In this document: positions 1-7,643 of the stretch, in pieces
Layout of the letters: every line of letters begins with the position of its first letter
Position numbering within the stretch: position 1 is the first letter of the stretch
DNA from: Actinokineospora baliensis
Lineage (GTDB): Bacteria; Actinomycetota; Actinomycetes; Mycobacteriales; Pseudonocardiaceae
Direction: 5' to 3'
Assembly (NCBI RefSeq): GCF_016907695.1
Contig: NZ_JAFBCK010000001.1
Span: 4,638,001 to 4,702,000 of the forward strand
DNA length: 64,000 nucleotides
Position numbers and translations under genes: made by a program
Notes under the pieces: model-generated
What the model was told of the DNA's origin: nothing
The model's database searches: none
Seen by the model: only the letters and a program-made list of their open reading frames with translations

Positions 1-2236
1 TGAAGCCCCGCGCCAGCACTGTGGTGCCGAGGTCCTGCGACCGCTGATCAAAGACCGGCCCAGACGAGGGTTCCGATTCTGTCGGCTTGGTGGCCCCCGT
101 GGTGGTCGGAACCGGCGGTGCGGACGACGTGGTGTCCTCGGTCGCGGTCGGAATGGGCTCGGTGGGCTGGATGGACGTCGGGGACGCGGCCGGTCGGTTG
201 GGGGTTCCGTTGGCCACGAACCACGCGGTCGACAGGCCTGTCACGGCTACGGCTGCCACGGCAAGGGCCTTCCAGCCGACCACGTGCGTTCCGTGTCCAG
301 GAGCTGAAGTCGTGGGCCCAGGCGAATGTGGTCGCGCGGTGAGTTGTCCCGTCGCCCACAGTTGCAGCACCGTGTCCGCGAGCATCCGCCCGGCCTCGAC
401 CGCCACCCCCAACACGACTCCCCGCGCACCCCAACGCCCGGCCGCTGTGAGAGCCGGAACGAGGGCGCGGGCCAGCTTCTCGGCCACGGCAGGCCGGTCT
501 TGCCGCAACGCTTCCTGCGCGGCGTGCTCCAACAGAGCGGCGTCGGTGAGCACGCTCTCGGTGTCTGATCCGTGCTCGTCCACCCACTCCGCCAGGTGGT
601 CCACCATTCGAGCCCGGAACTGGCCCGCCGGGATCACCGTCTGCACCAGCCGCGCCAGAGACGGCAGGAGGCGCACGTGCGCGTCGGTGGTGTCGAGCAA
701 ACCCGCGCGGCGGAGGGCGTTCAGACCGAGTTCTGCTTGCCGGTGGCCGACGGTGCCGGACACGTGTTGCCGCGTCATCGGTGTGGGGACGGCGGCCAGC
801 TGGCTCAGAACATCCCTCGCCTCGGGGGTCAGGCTCCGCACCAGCGCCGCGACCAGCGCTGAGCGTGCCGCGGTCGCGCCCGTCAACCAGGCCGCGAGCG
901 CGTCAGGGGTGAAGGTGCCTTGGTTGAGCAGGCTTGCCGCGATCATCAGGTCACTCGGGTGCCCTGCCAGCGCCGCAGCGATCCGATGCAGCGGATCGGT
1001 GGGTTCTCCGCCATTCGACAGCACGGCCACCGCAGCGTTGTCGGACAACCCACCCAGCACAACGGCAGGGTCGTCGGCGGCCGCCACAGCGGCGACGACC
1101 GCTGATCTGGGCATCATCTGGATCAGTGCGGCGGGCGTGTGCGTATCGGCGTCGTCGACGAACACGAGGACGCGGGCATCGCCGAGCAGGTCGGACAGGA
1201 GTTCGGCGTCAGCGACCACGGGCTCGTCGGTGAGGTACAGCGCGTCGAGCACCGCTTGGCCAAGGTCGTTGGGGTGGATGCCGCTGCCGTCGAGGTGGAT
1301 GGCGCCATCGGGGAACTCGGCGGTCCAGTCCTCGTGCGCCAAGCTGCGCAACAGCGTGGTGCGGCCGGTTCCCGGTTCGCCTGTGATCACGATGTGCTTG
1401 CCTGGCGCGACAATCGTTCGCACGGCGAGGGATTCCTCTGTGCGGCCGTGCATCGTGGTGGGGCGGGGGACCTGCGGACTGACCGGTCGGGGCCACGGGC
1501 GCAGGGTTGTCGGCGTTCGCCGGTCATCGGTGACGTCGAGTACGAGGCCGCCACCGAGTGACACGCTGAGCCGCCCCGGGATCTGGTGTGGCGCGATACC
1601 CAGTTCGTACCACGCCGTGGCGACATCGAGTGCGAACACAAAAGGACGCTCAAGCTGCTCGCGCCCGGTTGCGACGGCTTGGTCGAAGGTCAGCAGACCC
1701 TGTACCCGTCCGCGACCTTCCGGGACCGTCGCGGGTAAGTCCTCGGTGAACGCGAAACCGGTGCACTCCAGAGGAATCAGCTCTTCGGAGTCGATCAGAC
1801 GCCGCAGCGTTTCCTGGTCCTGTAACAGGGCGCGGTCGAACTCGTCCCTGACCTGTCGACCCAGATCGTTCCATTGGGACAGTCGGTGGTTGGCCGACAC
1901 CGCGAGGAGGGCGTGCCCTTCGACGACGATGATCACCGGGAGCAGGTCGTGGCTGAGGCAGAGTCCGCCGAGCAGGGCGGCGAGGTCGAGACACGTCCCT
2001 TTCCCTTGCCCGGAAAGTAATTCGGCCGGGCCGCGGATGTACTGGTGCGCCTGGCCCGGCCGGTATTCCTCGCGGTCGTAACGGATTCCGGCCCCTGTGA
2101 GTGCCGCGTACAGCGCCGCCAGCCGGTCGCGTGGTCGTTCGCCGGTGGGGGACAGGCGCAGGAACCGACCCGCGTCCTGGTTCACGTAGCGCGCCAAGCC
2201 CAAGTAGTCGTCTCGGGACCAGGGTTCCCAGCTCAT
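1..2236 (-). CDS. Transglutaminase-like / P-loop NTPase / membrane protein (3' end outside window)
   Basis: The reading frame opens with ATG at 2236 and stays open to the window edge, giving 745 visible residues. Residues about 75-114 look like a transglutaminase-like core, with Cys82 in GKGTCLDLA and His108 in EGHALL. A Walker A, GEPGTGRTT, lies at 286-294, and the hydrophobic strand RVLVFVDDAD (355-364) fits a Walker B, as in STAND/NB-ARC ATPases. A helical region follows, then one transmembrane segment near 660-685 and a Ser/Thr/Pro-rich stretch, so the C-terminus is probably extracytoplasmic. The ATG overlaps the stop of the lipase gene by 4 bp (ATGA), so the two are translationally coupled. 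The combination suggests a signalling or conflict protein; that role is inference. The 3' part is missing from the window. Confidence 0.8.
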   Translation of the reverse strand, partial: MSWEPWSRDDYLGLARYVNQDAGRFLRLSPTGERPRDRLAALYAALTGAGIRYDREEYRPGQAHQYIRGPAELLSGQGKGTCLDLAALLGGLCLSHDLLPVIIVVEGHALLAVSANHRLSQWNDLGRQVRDEFDRALLQDQETLRRLIDSEELIPLECTGFAFTEDLPATVPEGRGRVQGLLTFDQAVATGREQLERPFVFALDVATAWYELGIAPHQIPGRLSVSLGGGLVLDVTDDRRTPTTLRPWPRPVSPQVPRPTTMHGRTEESLAVRTIVAPGKHIVITGEPGTGRTTLLRSLAHEDWTAEFPDGAIHLDGSGIHPNDLGQAVLDALYLTDEPVVADAELLSDLLGDARVLVFVDDADTHTPAALIQMMPRSAVVAAVAAADDPAVVLGGLSDNAAVAVLSNGGEPTDPLHRIAAALAGHPSDLMIAASLLNQGTFTPDALAAWLTGATAARSALVAALVRSLTPEARDVLSQLAAVPTPMTRQHVSGTVGHRQAELGLNALRRAGLLDTTDAHVRLLPSLARLVQTVIPAGQFRARMVDHLAEWVDEHGSDTESVLTDAALLEHAAQEALRQDRPAVAEKLARALVPALTAAGRWGARGVVLGVAVEAGRMLADTVLQLWATGQLTARPHSPGPTTSAPGHGTHVVGWKALAVAAVAVTGLSTAWFVANGTPNRPAASPTSIQPTEPIPTATEDTTSSAPPVPTTTGATKPTESEPSSGPVFDQRSQDLGTTVLARGF

Positions 2237-3630
2237 GGGGCCACCACCTCGACCAGATCGTGCACGGGATGCGGCGCGTCGGGGCCGCGCTTGACGTCGG
2301 ACACGGTGAGTCGATGCACGCCCGGCGCGACACCGGTGATGACCCCGGTCCACGCGTCGCCGTCTTCGGCGAGTGCGATCCGCACAGGCGGACCAGGTTC
2401 ATAGACCGGATCCAGCACGGCGGTGAGCGGCCCGGAAGCGCCGAGTCGACGTGCGCGGATCTCGATGGGTTCGCCCGCCAGGCACGCGTCCGGGACCTCG
2501 AGTTCGATGCCCGGCGGTTGCGGGAATGGCTCGCCTTCCGGTCCGCGCAAGGCGGACAGTCCGCGCGCCTGCAACATCAGGAGCTTGTCCCGCAGGTCGC
2601 TGAGCACGACCGGGCTGTTCTGCAGCGAACTGTGCCGCTCCGGCACGAACCCCATCTGCGCGGTCCCGGACAGCTCGATCGGGATCGCGGAGACCCGGGG
2701 GACCGTGCCGTCGCCGTCGGCGAAGTCGAGGTCCACGCCCTCTGGTGGGAGGTGGCCGATGCTCAACCCGGCCTCGGTCACGACGGCCGATTGCGCCGTC
2801 CGCTGAGCAGTGCCGACAACCGGGATCAAGCCGTAGTCGCCGACCTGTGCCGCCTCGATCTCGCGGTGGAAGGCCAGCGCGTCCGCCGCCAACCGCGGGT
2901 CGACGCCGGGCAAACCGGCCAGCTCGGCCGGGCGGTGCCAGGCCGTACCGTCGGACACGCACGGGTAGATCGGCAGCAGGTGGTGCACGGACGGGAAGGT
3001 CCGCATCACCTCGGTGAGGTCGACGAAGAGCTTGCGATAGCCGTTGACCAGGTAATCCAGTGCGGCGAGGCTACCCCGGTGCGGCGTCCCGAGGGTGACG
3101 AGCGCCCGGCAGTGCTCGTGCCCGCCGAGGACCGTCGCCCAGTAGCGTGCGATCAACCCGCCCATACTGTGCGCGAGCACGATGACCTTCGCGTCACGCG
3201 CGCCGCTGTACTCCCGCCACGTGGGGAGAGCGCGGCGCACGAACCGGTCCAACTGCCCGGCGATCACACGCAGGTCACGGCGCCAGTCGTAGGGGAACGG
3301 AACGAAGTTCGCGGGCGCGGATCCCTCAGGATCACCCTCAGCGACCGCGAACGTACTGGTCACCATCCGGCACAACGCGGTGTAGCCGTCGATCTTCACC
3401 AACCCCGGCACCAGGTGCGCGGTAGGTATCACCCGCGTAGCCCGAACCCCGTCACCCGCCGGATCATCCCCGCGCAACGCCAACGCCTCGAGCAGCTCAC
3501 CCCGCCCAGCCACCACACGCCGAGCCATAGCCCACGACGGCCCCCAGATCGGCCGCCCATCCCGCGTCAACACGCTCCCGGTAATCCCTGGGAGCACCAC
3601 CACCAGGTCTCGAAGCCGCGACGTGCCCAT
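2233..3630 (-). CDS. LCAT/PGAP1-like lipase or acyltransferase
   Basis: An alpha/beta hydrolase of the lecithin:cholesterol acyltransferase type, about 465 residues. Counting from an upstream ATG at 3648, the N-terminal VVVLPGITGS strand is at 16-25, the nucleophile is Ser161 in AHSMGG, the acid is in DGDGTVP (311-317) and the His is His339 in PERHSS. That is a complete triad in the expected order. A beta-rich C-terminal domain (about 375-471) follows. I chose ATG 3630 because GGGAG sits 8 nt upstream. There is no signal peptide, so it should be cytoplasmic. Its stop overlaps the start of the transglutaminase/NTPase gene, so the pair is one unit. A lipase coupled to a STAND-like ATPase could act as an effector on membrane lipids (inference). 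Confidence 0.85.
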   Translation of the reverse strand: MGTSRLRDLVVVLPGITGSVLTRDGRPIWGPSWAMARRVVAGRGELLEALALRGDDPAGDGVRATRVIPTAHLVPGLVKIDGYTALCRMVTSTFAVAEGDPEGSAPANFVPFPYDWRRDLRVIAGQLDRFVRRALPTWREYSGARDAKVIVLAHSMGGLIARYWATVLGGHEHCRALVTLGTPHRGSLAALDYLVNGYRKLFVDLTEVMRTFPSVHHLLPIYPCVSDGTAWHRPAELAGLPGVDPRLAADALAFHREIEAAQVGDYGLIPVVGTAQRTAQSAVVTEAGLSIGHLPPEGVDLDFADGDGTVPRVSAIPIELSGTAQMGFVPERHSSLQNSPVVLSDLRDKLLMLQARGLSALRGPEGEPFPQPPGIELEVPDACLAGEPIEIRARRLGASGPLTAVLDPVYEPGPPVRIALAEDGDAWTGVITGVAPGVHRLTVSDVKRGPDAPHPVHDLVEVVAP

Positions 3631-3779
3631 GCCCTCCGACTCCCGCATCGCCCGACGATCTTCCCGTCGCCGCCCGGCCGCGATCCGTTACGCGCGACGA
3701 CCATCCGCCCGAGGTCGAACCGGGGCAGATCGTTGCGGGTGGACTCGGGTGGCTGGTTCGTTGTGGCGTACGGGCTGAG

Positions 3780-4076
3780 TCAAGCCCGGCGCGCGGCGCG
3801 CTTCCTTGAGAGGATCGCCAGGGTGGCTGCCCCGACGACCGCGATCGAGCCGAGCACGATGAGGACCACTGCGGTGAACTCCAGGGGAGCGGTTGAGGGA
3901 GCGGGCGCACAGGGATCCATGCCTGGGGAAGGATCGCACAACAGGATGGTGCCCCCTGGAGAACGAGTGACCGGGCCTTGGTGAGGCTGCCTTGTCACTT
4001 CGTCCCCCACGAAGGCTGCCAAGGCCAACAGCAGCACACCCAAACCGAACAGGACGACTCGTACGACCTTCCCCAC
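3780..4076 (-). CDS. Small two-helix membrane protein
   Basis: A hypothetical protein of 98 residues. I chose GTG 4076 because GGAGG lies about 4 nt upstream; the frame is open further but without such a site. A hydrophobic helix covers residues 3-22 and a second covers about 68-90, followed by the basic tail LSRKRAARRA, so the C-terminus should face the cytoplasm. The loop between them contains two Cys that could form a disulphide outside. It reads toward the lipase gene with a gap of about 150 bp and could be co-transcribed. I do not recognise a family. Confidence 0.55.
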   Translation of the reverse strand: MGKVVRVVLFGLGVLLLALAAFVGDEVTRQPHQGPVTRSPGGTILLCDPSPGMDPCAPAPSTAPLEFTAVVLIVLGSIAVVGAATLAILSRKRAARRA

Positions 4077-4275
4077 ATCGCCTCCACGCGGTTGCACCAG
4101 GTCGATGCCATTGCCGGGCCGCACGTGAGCGTACGTTCTCTCCGACGGACATCGGTCGTTCGCCTGGCTAGCCCTCGACCATGGTTCCAGCTGTTGAGCC
4201 GTCTGGCCCATGGCGCCCGGCCTGCTGCGGCTCCGCTACAACCCGCATTGTCCGCGATCGCCGCGCCGCGAGGGG

Positions 4276-4725
4276 TCAGTTGTGGTTCTCGGGGAAGTAC
4301 TGGTAGTAGCTCAACCACCATTTCCCGCTGTTGTCCGACAGGATGGGGTCGTTGACGCCGAATAGCAGTCGTACGGGTGGGCCGGACCAGACCGTGCAGC
4401 TGCCGAACGCGGTCGCGCGGATCGGTGCGCCGACCCAGCCGGTGGGGTTGTTGTTGAACCGGAGGACGGCCGAGTACTGGTTGAGGCCCGGATAGGGCCA
4501 TCCGGCCGGGGCGGCGGCGCCGTTGTCGTCGGGTAGGTAGCTGGGGTCCCAGGGCCAAGCGCCGATCTTCACCTGCGGGTGGGGGCTGGACAGGAGCAGG
4601 AAGACGTCGCCGTCGAGGAGGACGTTCGACGGGTTGGTCCCGGTGGGCACGCTCGCGCCGGAGCCCCCGGGGATCTCCACCACTTGGCTGAAGTCCGCTG
4701 CCAGGTGGTTGTTGCACGCGGCCAA
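4276..4725 (-). CDS. Hypothetical beta-sandwich protein, possibly lectin-like
   Basis: 149 residues read from a TTG start at 4725. It is rich in Trp, Asn and Gly, and its C-terminal half holds a motif resembling the calcium/galactose-binding loops of PA-IL-type lectins (VNDP..DNSGKW); I treat that as a weak resemblance only. Directly upstream in frame, the codons encode an Ala-rich segment ending in an AXA-like site, then a stop at about 4787. This looks like the end of a signal peptide whose beginning is lost or out of frame. The gene may therefore be a truncated secreted protein. It lies downstream of the metalloprotease gene at 4985-6487, separated from it by a strong terminator. Confidence 0.45.
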   Translation of the reverse strand: MAACNNHLAADFSQVVEIPGGSGASVPTGTNPSNVLLDGDVFLLLSSPHPQVKIGAWPWDPSYLPDDNGAAAPAGWPYPGLNQYSAVLRFNNNPTGWVGAPIRATAFGSCTVWSGPPVRLLFGVNDPILSDNSGKWWLSYYQYFPENHN

Positions 4726-4854
4726 TGCTCCCGCGGTTCCGGCGGATGCCGGTTGAGCGGCCGTGCCGGCTGCGCTTCGGAATCGAGGTCAGCGACCGTG
4801 CTCACCACACGGCGAGCCACCCGGGCCAAGCCGGGCCCGGGTGGGGAGGAGGGG

Positions 4855-4891
4855 CGGCGGCCCGATGGGCGAGGGCGCCATCGGGCCGCCG
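4855..4891 (-). terminator. Strong hairpin terminator
   Basis: A perfect 14-bp inverted repeat, 4855-4868 against 4878-4891, with a 9-nt loop. It lies about 95 bp past the stop of the minus-strand metalloprotease gene. It has no clear U-tract, which is usual in high-GC actinomycetes. Confidence 0.75.
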
Positions 4892-4984
4892 GGGTTGCGG
4901 TCTCGCGGAACGGAGATCGGGCGCGGTGGAACAGGGGCGCGGCGTTCACCGTCCCGGTTCCGCTGACCGCGGGTTCGTAGCCCG

Positions 4985-6487
4985 TCAGGGGAAGAGTTCG
5001 ACGGGGGTGGTGCAGCCGTGGGCGGTGCGCAGGCGCTGGATCTCGGCGAGCAGGTGGGGTTGGCGGACCAGTTCGGTGACCTGGCCGCTGTCGGGTTCCA
5101 TGCCGCCGGTGTTCGTGTTCAGGTAGCGCCACGACCGGCCCCACAACGCCAGCAGGGTTTCGCGCCAGGCGGGGCTGGTGATCAGGTAGTCGTGTTGCTC
5201 CGGTTGTTCGACACGGATCTTGGCGAGGTAGCGCTCGACCCACCACAGGTAGGTCAGCAGGGCGTGGCGGTCGCTGGTCCGGGAACCGCCGCCGGTCTGC
5301 AGCGAGTAGGTGACGGCCATCGAGTTGATGTACTGGTTCCACTCCTCGACCAGCATGTTGAAGCCCTGGTCGCCGGATTCGAACGTGGTGTTGGTCGGAT
5401 CGCCGTTGAGATAGGTCTCGGCGTAGGTCGGGTCGCTGCCGTGGGAACCGGAGCCGTACTCGCGGCTGGTGGTGATGGTGCCCTTGGTGGCGGGCGGTCG
5501 TTTCTTGTTCTCGGAGTCGGCGAGCAGCAAGGAGCGCGCCATCGAGAACATGGGGCTCGACGAGGTGGTGCCCTTGCCGTGCATTCCCGGCGCGGTGAAG
5601 GTCACGTCCGCGCCGTTCTTGCCCCGGGTGACGAAGTACCGGTTCTCCGGTGTGCTCTTGTCGATCCCGTGCCCGACCTCGTGGACCACCATGCTCAGCT
5701 GGCCGAGGACCTGCGCCGCGGTGTCCTTGCGCCAGAGCCAGCGGTCGACCGCCTGTTTACCGCCCGCGATGTCGATGACCCGCTTGCCGGTCGGGTACCG
5801 CCGGGAGAGGACTCCGTTGATGAAGCCCATGTAGTCGGCCGAGTTGTAGCCGTTGACGAGGTCCTGGATGCTCGGCAACTGGCCGGGTTCGCGGAAGTCC
5901 TCGACGGTCAGCACGAACTTCCCGTCCGCGCAGTTGCGGTCCACGACCACGGGTGTACCGGGTGGTGTGGTCGTCGGCGGCGAGGACGTGGTCGAGGTGG
6001 GACGCGTCGTGCTGGTCGGTGCCGTTGTGGGTGGTGTGGTTGTGGGCGGAGTGGTCGTGGTGGTCGGTGGTGTGCCACCGGCGGTCGCGGTGATCGTGTA
6101 GGTGTGCGGTTCGAACAGGAACCGGCCCGAGACTTCCAGGTACCACAGCCCGGCCTTGGGCATGGTGACCGAGACGTCGGCTGTCCCATCCGAGGTGTCG
6201 TCCTTGAAGTCGTAGACGAACACCGTGGGTGCGGTGCCGGCGCGCCCGACCAGGTCGAGGTCCGCGCCCGCGCCGTCCACCGTGATCGCGAGGTTCGCCG
6301 TGTTCGCGGGTACCTCGACGGTCCAGCGCTCCCGGGTGTTCCACTCGACCTGGCCGGTCGTGGGCACGCCGCTGACCAGGCGGCCGCCGGAGCCGCTGGG
6401 GCCTGGCGTGCTCTCGGCCGCCCACACGACCAGCGACCCGGAGCTCAGGGTGATCAAGGCGGCTCCCACCGCCAGCAGCTTCTTCAT
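4985..6487 (-). CDS. Secreted HEXGH metalloprotease-like protein with PPC-type domain
   Basis: 500 residues. A Sec signal peptide (MKKLL then a hydrophobic stretch to about residue 24) is followed by a beta-rich region (about 40-135) like a pre-peptidase C-terminal domain, moved here to the N-terminus. A Thr/Pro linker covers about 138-180, and a catalytic region contains the zinc motif HEVGH at 269-273. The remainder is rich in aromatic and charged residues and has no second domain that I recognise. It should be an exported zinc-dependent peptidase, but I cannot place it in a named MEROPS family. A regulator gene lies 90 bp upstream in the same direction, and a strong terminator follows. Confidence 0.75.
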   Translation of the reverse strand: MKKLLAVGAALITLSSGSLVVWAAESTPGPSGSGGRLVSGVPTTGQVEWNTRERWTVEVPANTANLAITVDGAGADLDLVGRAGTAPTVFVYDFKDDTSDGTADVSVTMPKAGLWYLEVSGRFLFEPHTYTITATAGGTPPTTTTTPPTTTPPTTAPTSTTRPTSTTSSPPTTTPPGTPVVVDRNCADGKFVLTVEDFREPGQLPSIQDLVNGYNSADYMGFINGVLSRRYPTGKRVIDIAGGKQAVDRWLWRKDTAAQVLGQLSMVVHEVGHGIDKSTPENRYFVTRGKNGADVTFTAPGMHGKGTTSSSPMFSMARSLLLADSENKKRPPATKGTITTSREYGSGSHGSDPTYAETYLNGDPTNTTFESGDQGFNMLVEEWNQYINSMAVTYSLQTGGGSRTSDRHALLTYLWWVERYLAKIRVEQPEQHDYLITSPAWRETLLALWGRSWRYLNTNTGGMEPDSGQVTELVRQPHLLAEIQRLRTAHGCTTPVELFP

Positions 6488-6577
6488 GGATTCTCCCGTT
6501 CCTGGGAGCAGCAGGGGCTCCCACGTTATGGCGATGCCCAGGGTGAGGATGTGAGGGAAACCCGCGGGCGGGCGGGA

Positions 6578-7555
6578 TCACCGCGGTCCGGTCGGGCCGG
6601 GCAGCCATTCGCGCCCGAACGCGATCGCGCCCGCCTGGAACCGGGAGTCCGCGCCCAGCGCGGTCAGCAGTTCGTGGATGTGCCTGCTGACCGTCCGCTC
6701 GGTGACGCCCAGCGACCGGGCGATGGCGCGGTCCTTCATGCCCGCGCCCATCATGGCCAGCAGTCGCCGCTGCCGCGCGGTCGGTCCCGCCGGGGCCTGG
6801 GGTGTGGCGTCCGCGGGAAGGGCCAGCGACCACAGCCACTCGAAGGACTCCAGCAGCGCGTCGAGCAGCGGGGATGCTCGCACCACCAACGCGGACCGCG
6901 CCTGGGTGGTGCCGAACGCCGTGGGGACGTACGCGGTGTGCCGGTCGACGACGACCATCTTCATGGTCGCCGGGGTCAGGGTGCGCGCTTGTTCGCCCGC
7001 TCGCACGCACTCGGCCATGTGGTCGCGGTGGTGGGGCAGGTCCAATGAGGCCTTGTCGTAGATGGTGCGGTATGTGACGCCCCGCCGCAGCGCGGCCAGT
7101 TCCTCGACGTTCTGGGCGGGGGTGCGGTCGAGGTAGGGCGGCGCGTCGACGAAGAGCACCTCCTCGGTGGCGCCGAGTTGGGCTCGGGCGAGGTGCCTGC
7201 TGGTCAGTTCGTGCCCGTCGACGACCTCGACGATGTGCGGGTGCGCGGTCGCCTCCAGTGCCCGGGCCAGCTCATGTGCCTCGGTGAGCACCCTGTCCAG
7301 GTCCCGCTCGCGGCGGTTGACGATCGCGCCGACGGCGATGTCCGTTGGTACGGGCGTGAATTGGGTGGGCCGGGTGCGCAGCCGGGCCAGCAGGCCCGCC
7401 TCGACGAGCGTGGCCAGGCTGCGCCGCGCGGCGGCGGGGGACAGACCCGTCAGCGTGGCGACCCTGGCCTGCGTGGTCTTCTGCGCGCCCAGGACCGCGA
7501 GGTAGGTCGTGCTGTCGGCGTCAGTCAGTCCGATGCTCGCGAGCAGGTGGGACAT
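6578..7555 (-). CDS. TrmB-like N-HTH / LuxR C-HTH regulator
   Basis: 325 residues from ATG 7555, chosen because GGGCGAGGAC precedes it. Residues about 1-70 form a TrmB-like winged helix (SIGLTDADSTTYLAVLG...LSPAAARRSLATLVEAGLL). The middle resembles a phospholipase-D-like sensor region. The last 60 residues are a LuxR-type HTH with ARSLGVTERTVSRHIHELL. It is a clear paralogue of the regulator at 10526-11530, with the same order and length. Each sits 90-110 bp upstream of a secreted metalloprotease gene on the same strand, so this one probably controls the protease at 4985-6487 (inference from position). The longer reading frame up to 7690 lacks a ribosome site. Confidence 0.85.
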   Translation of the reverse strand: MSHLLASIGLTDADSTTYLAVLGAQKTTQARVATLTGLSPAAARRSLATLVEAGLLARLRTRPTQFTPVPTDIAVGAIVNRRERDLDRVLTEAHELARALEATAHPHIVEVVDGHELTSRHLARAQLGATEEVLFVDAPPYLDRTPAQNVEELAALRRGVTYRTIYDKASLDLPHHRDHMAECVRAGEQARTLTPATMKMVVVDRHTAYVPTAFGTTQARSALVVRASPLLDALLESFEWLWSLALPADATPQAPAGPTARQRRLLAMMGAGMKDRAIARSLGVTERTVSRHIHELLTALGADSRFQAGAIAFGREWLPGPTGPR

Positions 7556-7643
7556 GTCCTCGCCCTCGTGATCTCCTGTGTGCGGGGGTGTGGGTGCCGG
7601 GTTCGCCGGACCGACGACAGAGGTCTGGCGAACCCGGCTGGTC

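Noticed and set aside
87..2081. A 664-residue plus-strand frame
   Set aside because: It is antisense to the transglutaminase/NTPase gene, is made of Arg/Ser/Ala-rich low-complexity sequence and shows no motif; the minus strand has clear motifs.
2101..3984. A 627-residue plus-strand frame
   Set aside because: It is the mirror of the lipase gene, which has a complete catalytic triad on the minus strand.
5940..6090. Thr/Pro-rich repeats as a possible repeat array or CRISPR
   Set aside because: The DNA repetition comes from Thr and Pro codons in a protein linker; there are no evenly spaced spacers. The same holds near 7820 and 8710.
5018..7048. A 676-residue plus-strand frame
   Set aside because: It crosses two real minus-strand genes and the gap between them, and its composition is typical of a GC-rich antisense frame.
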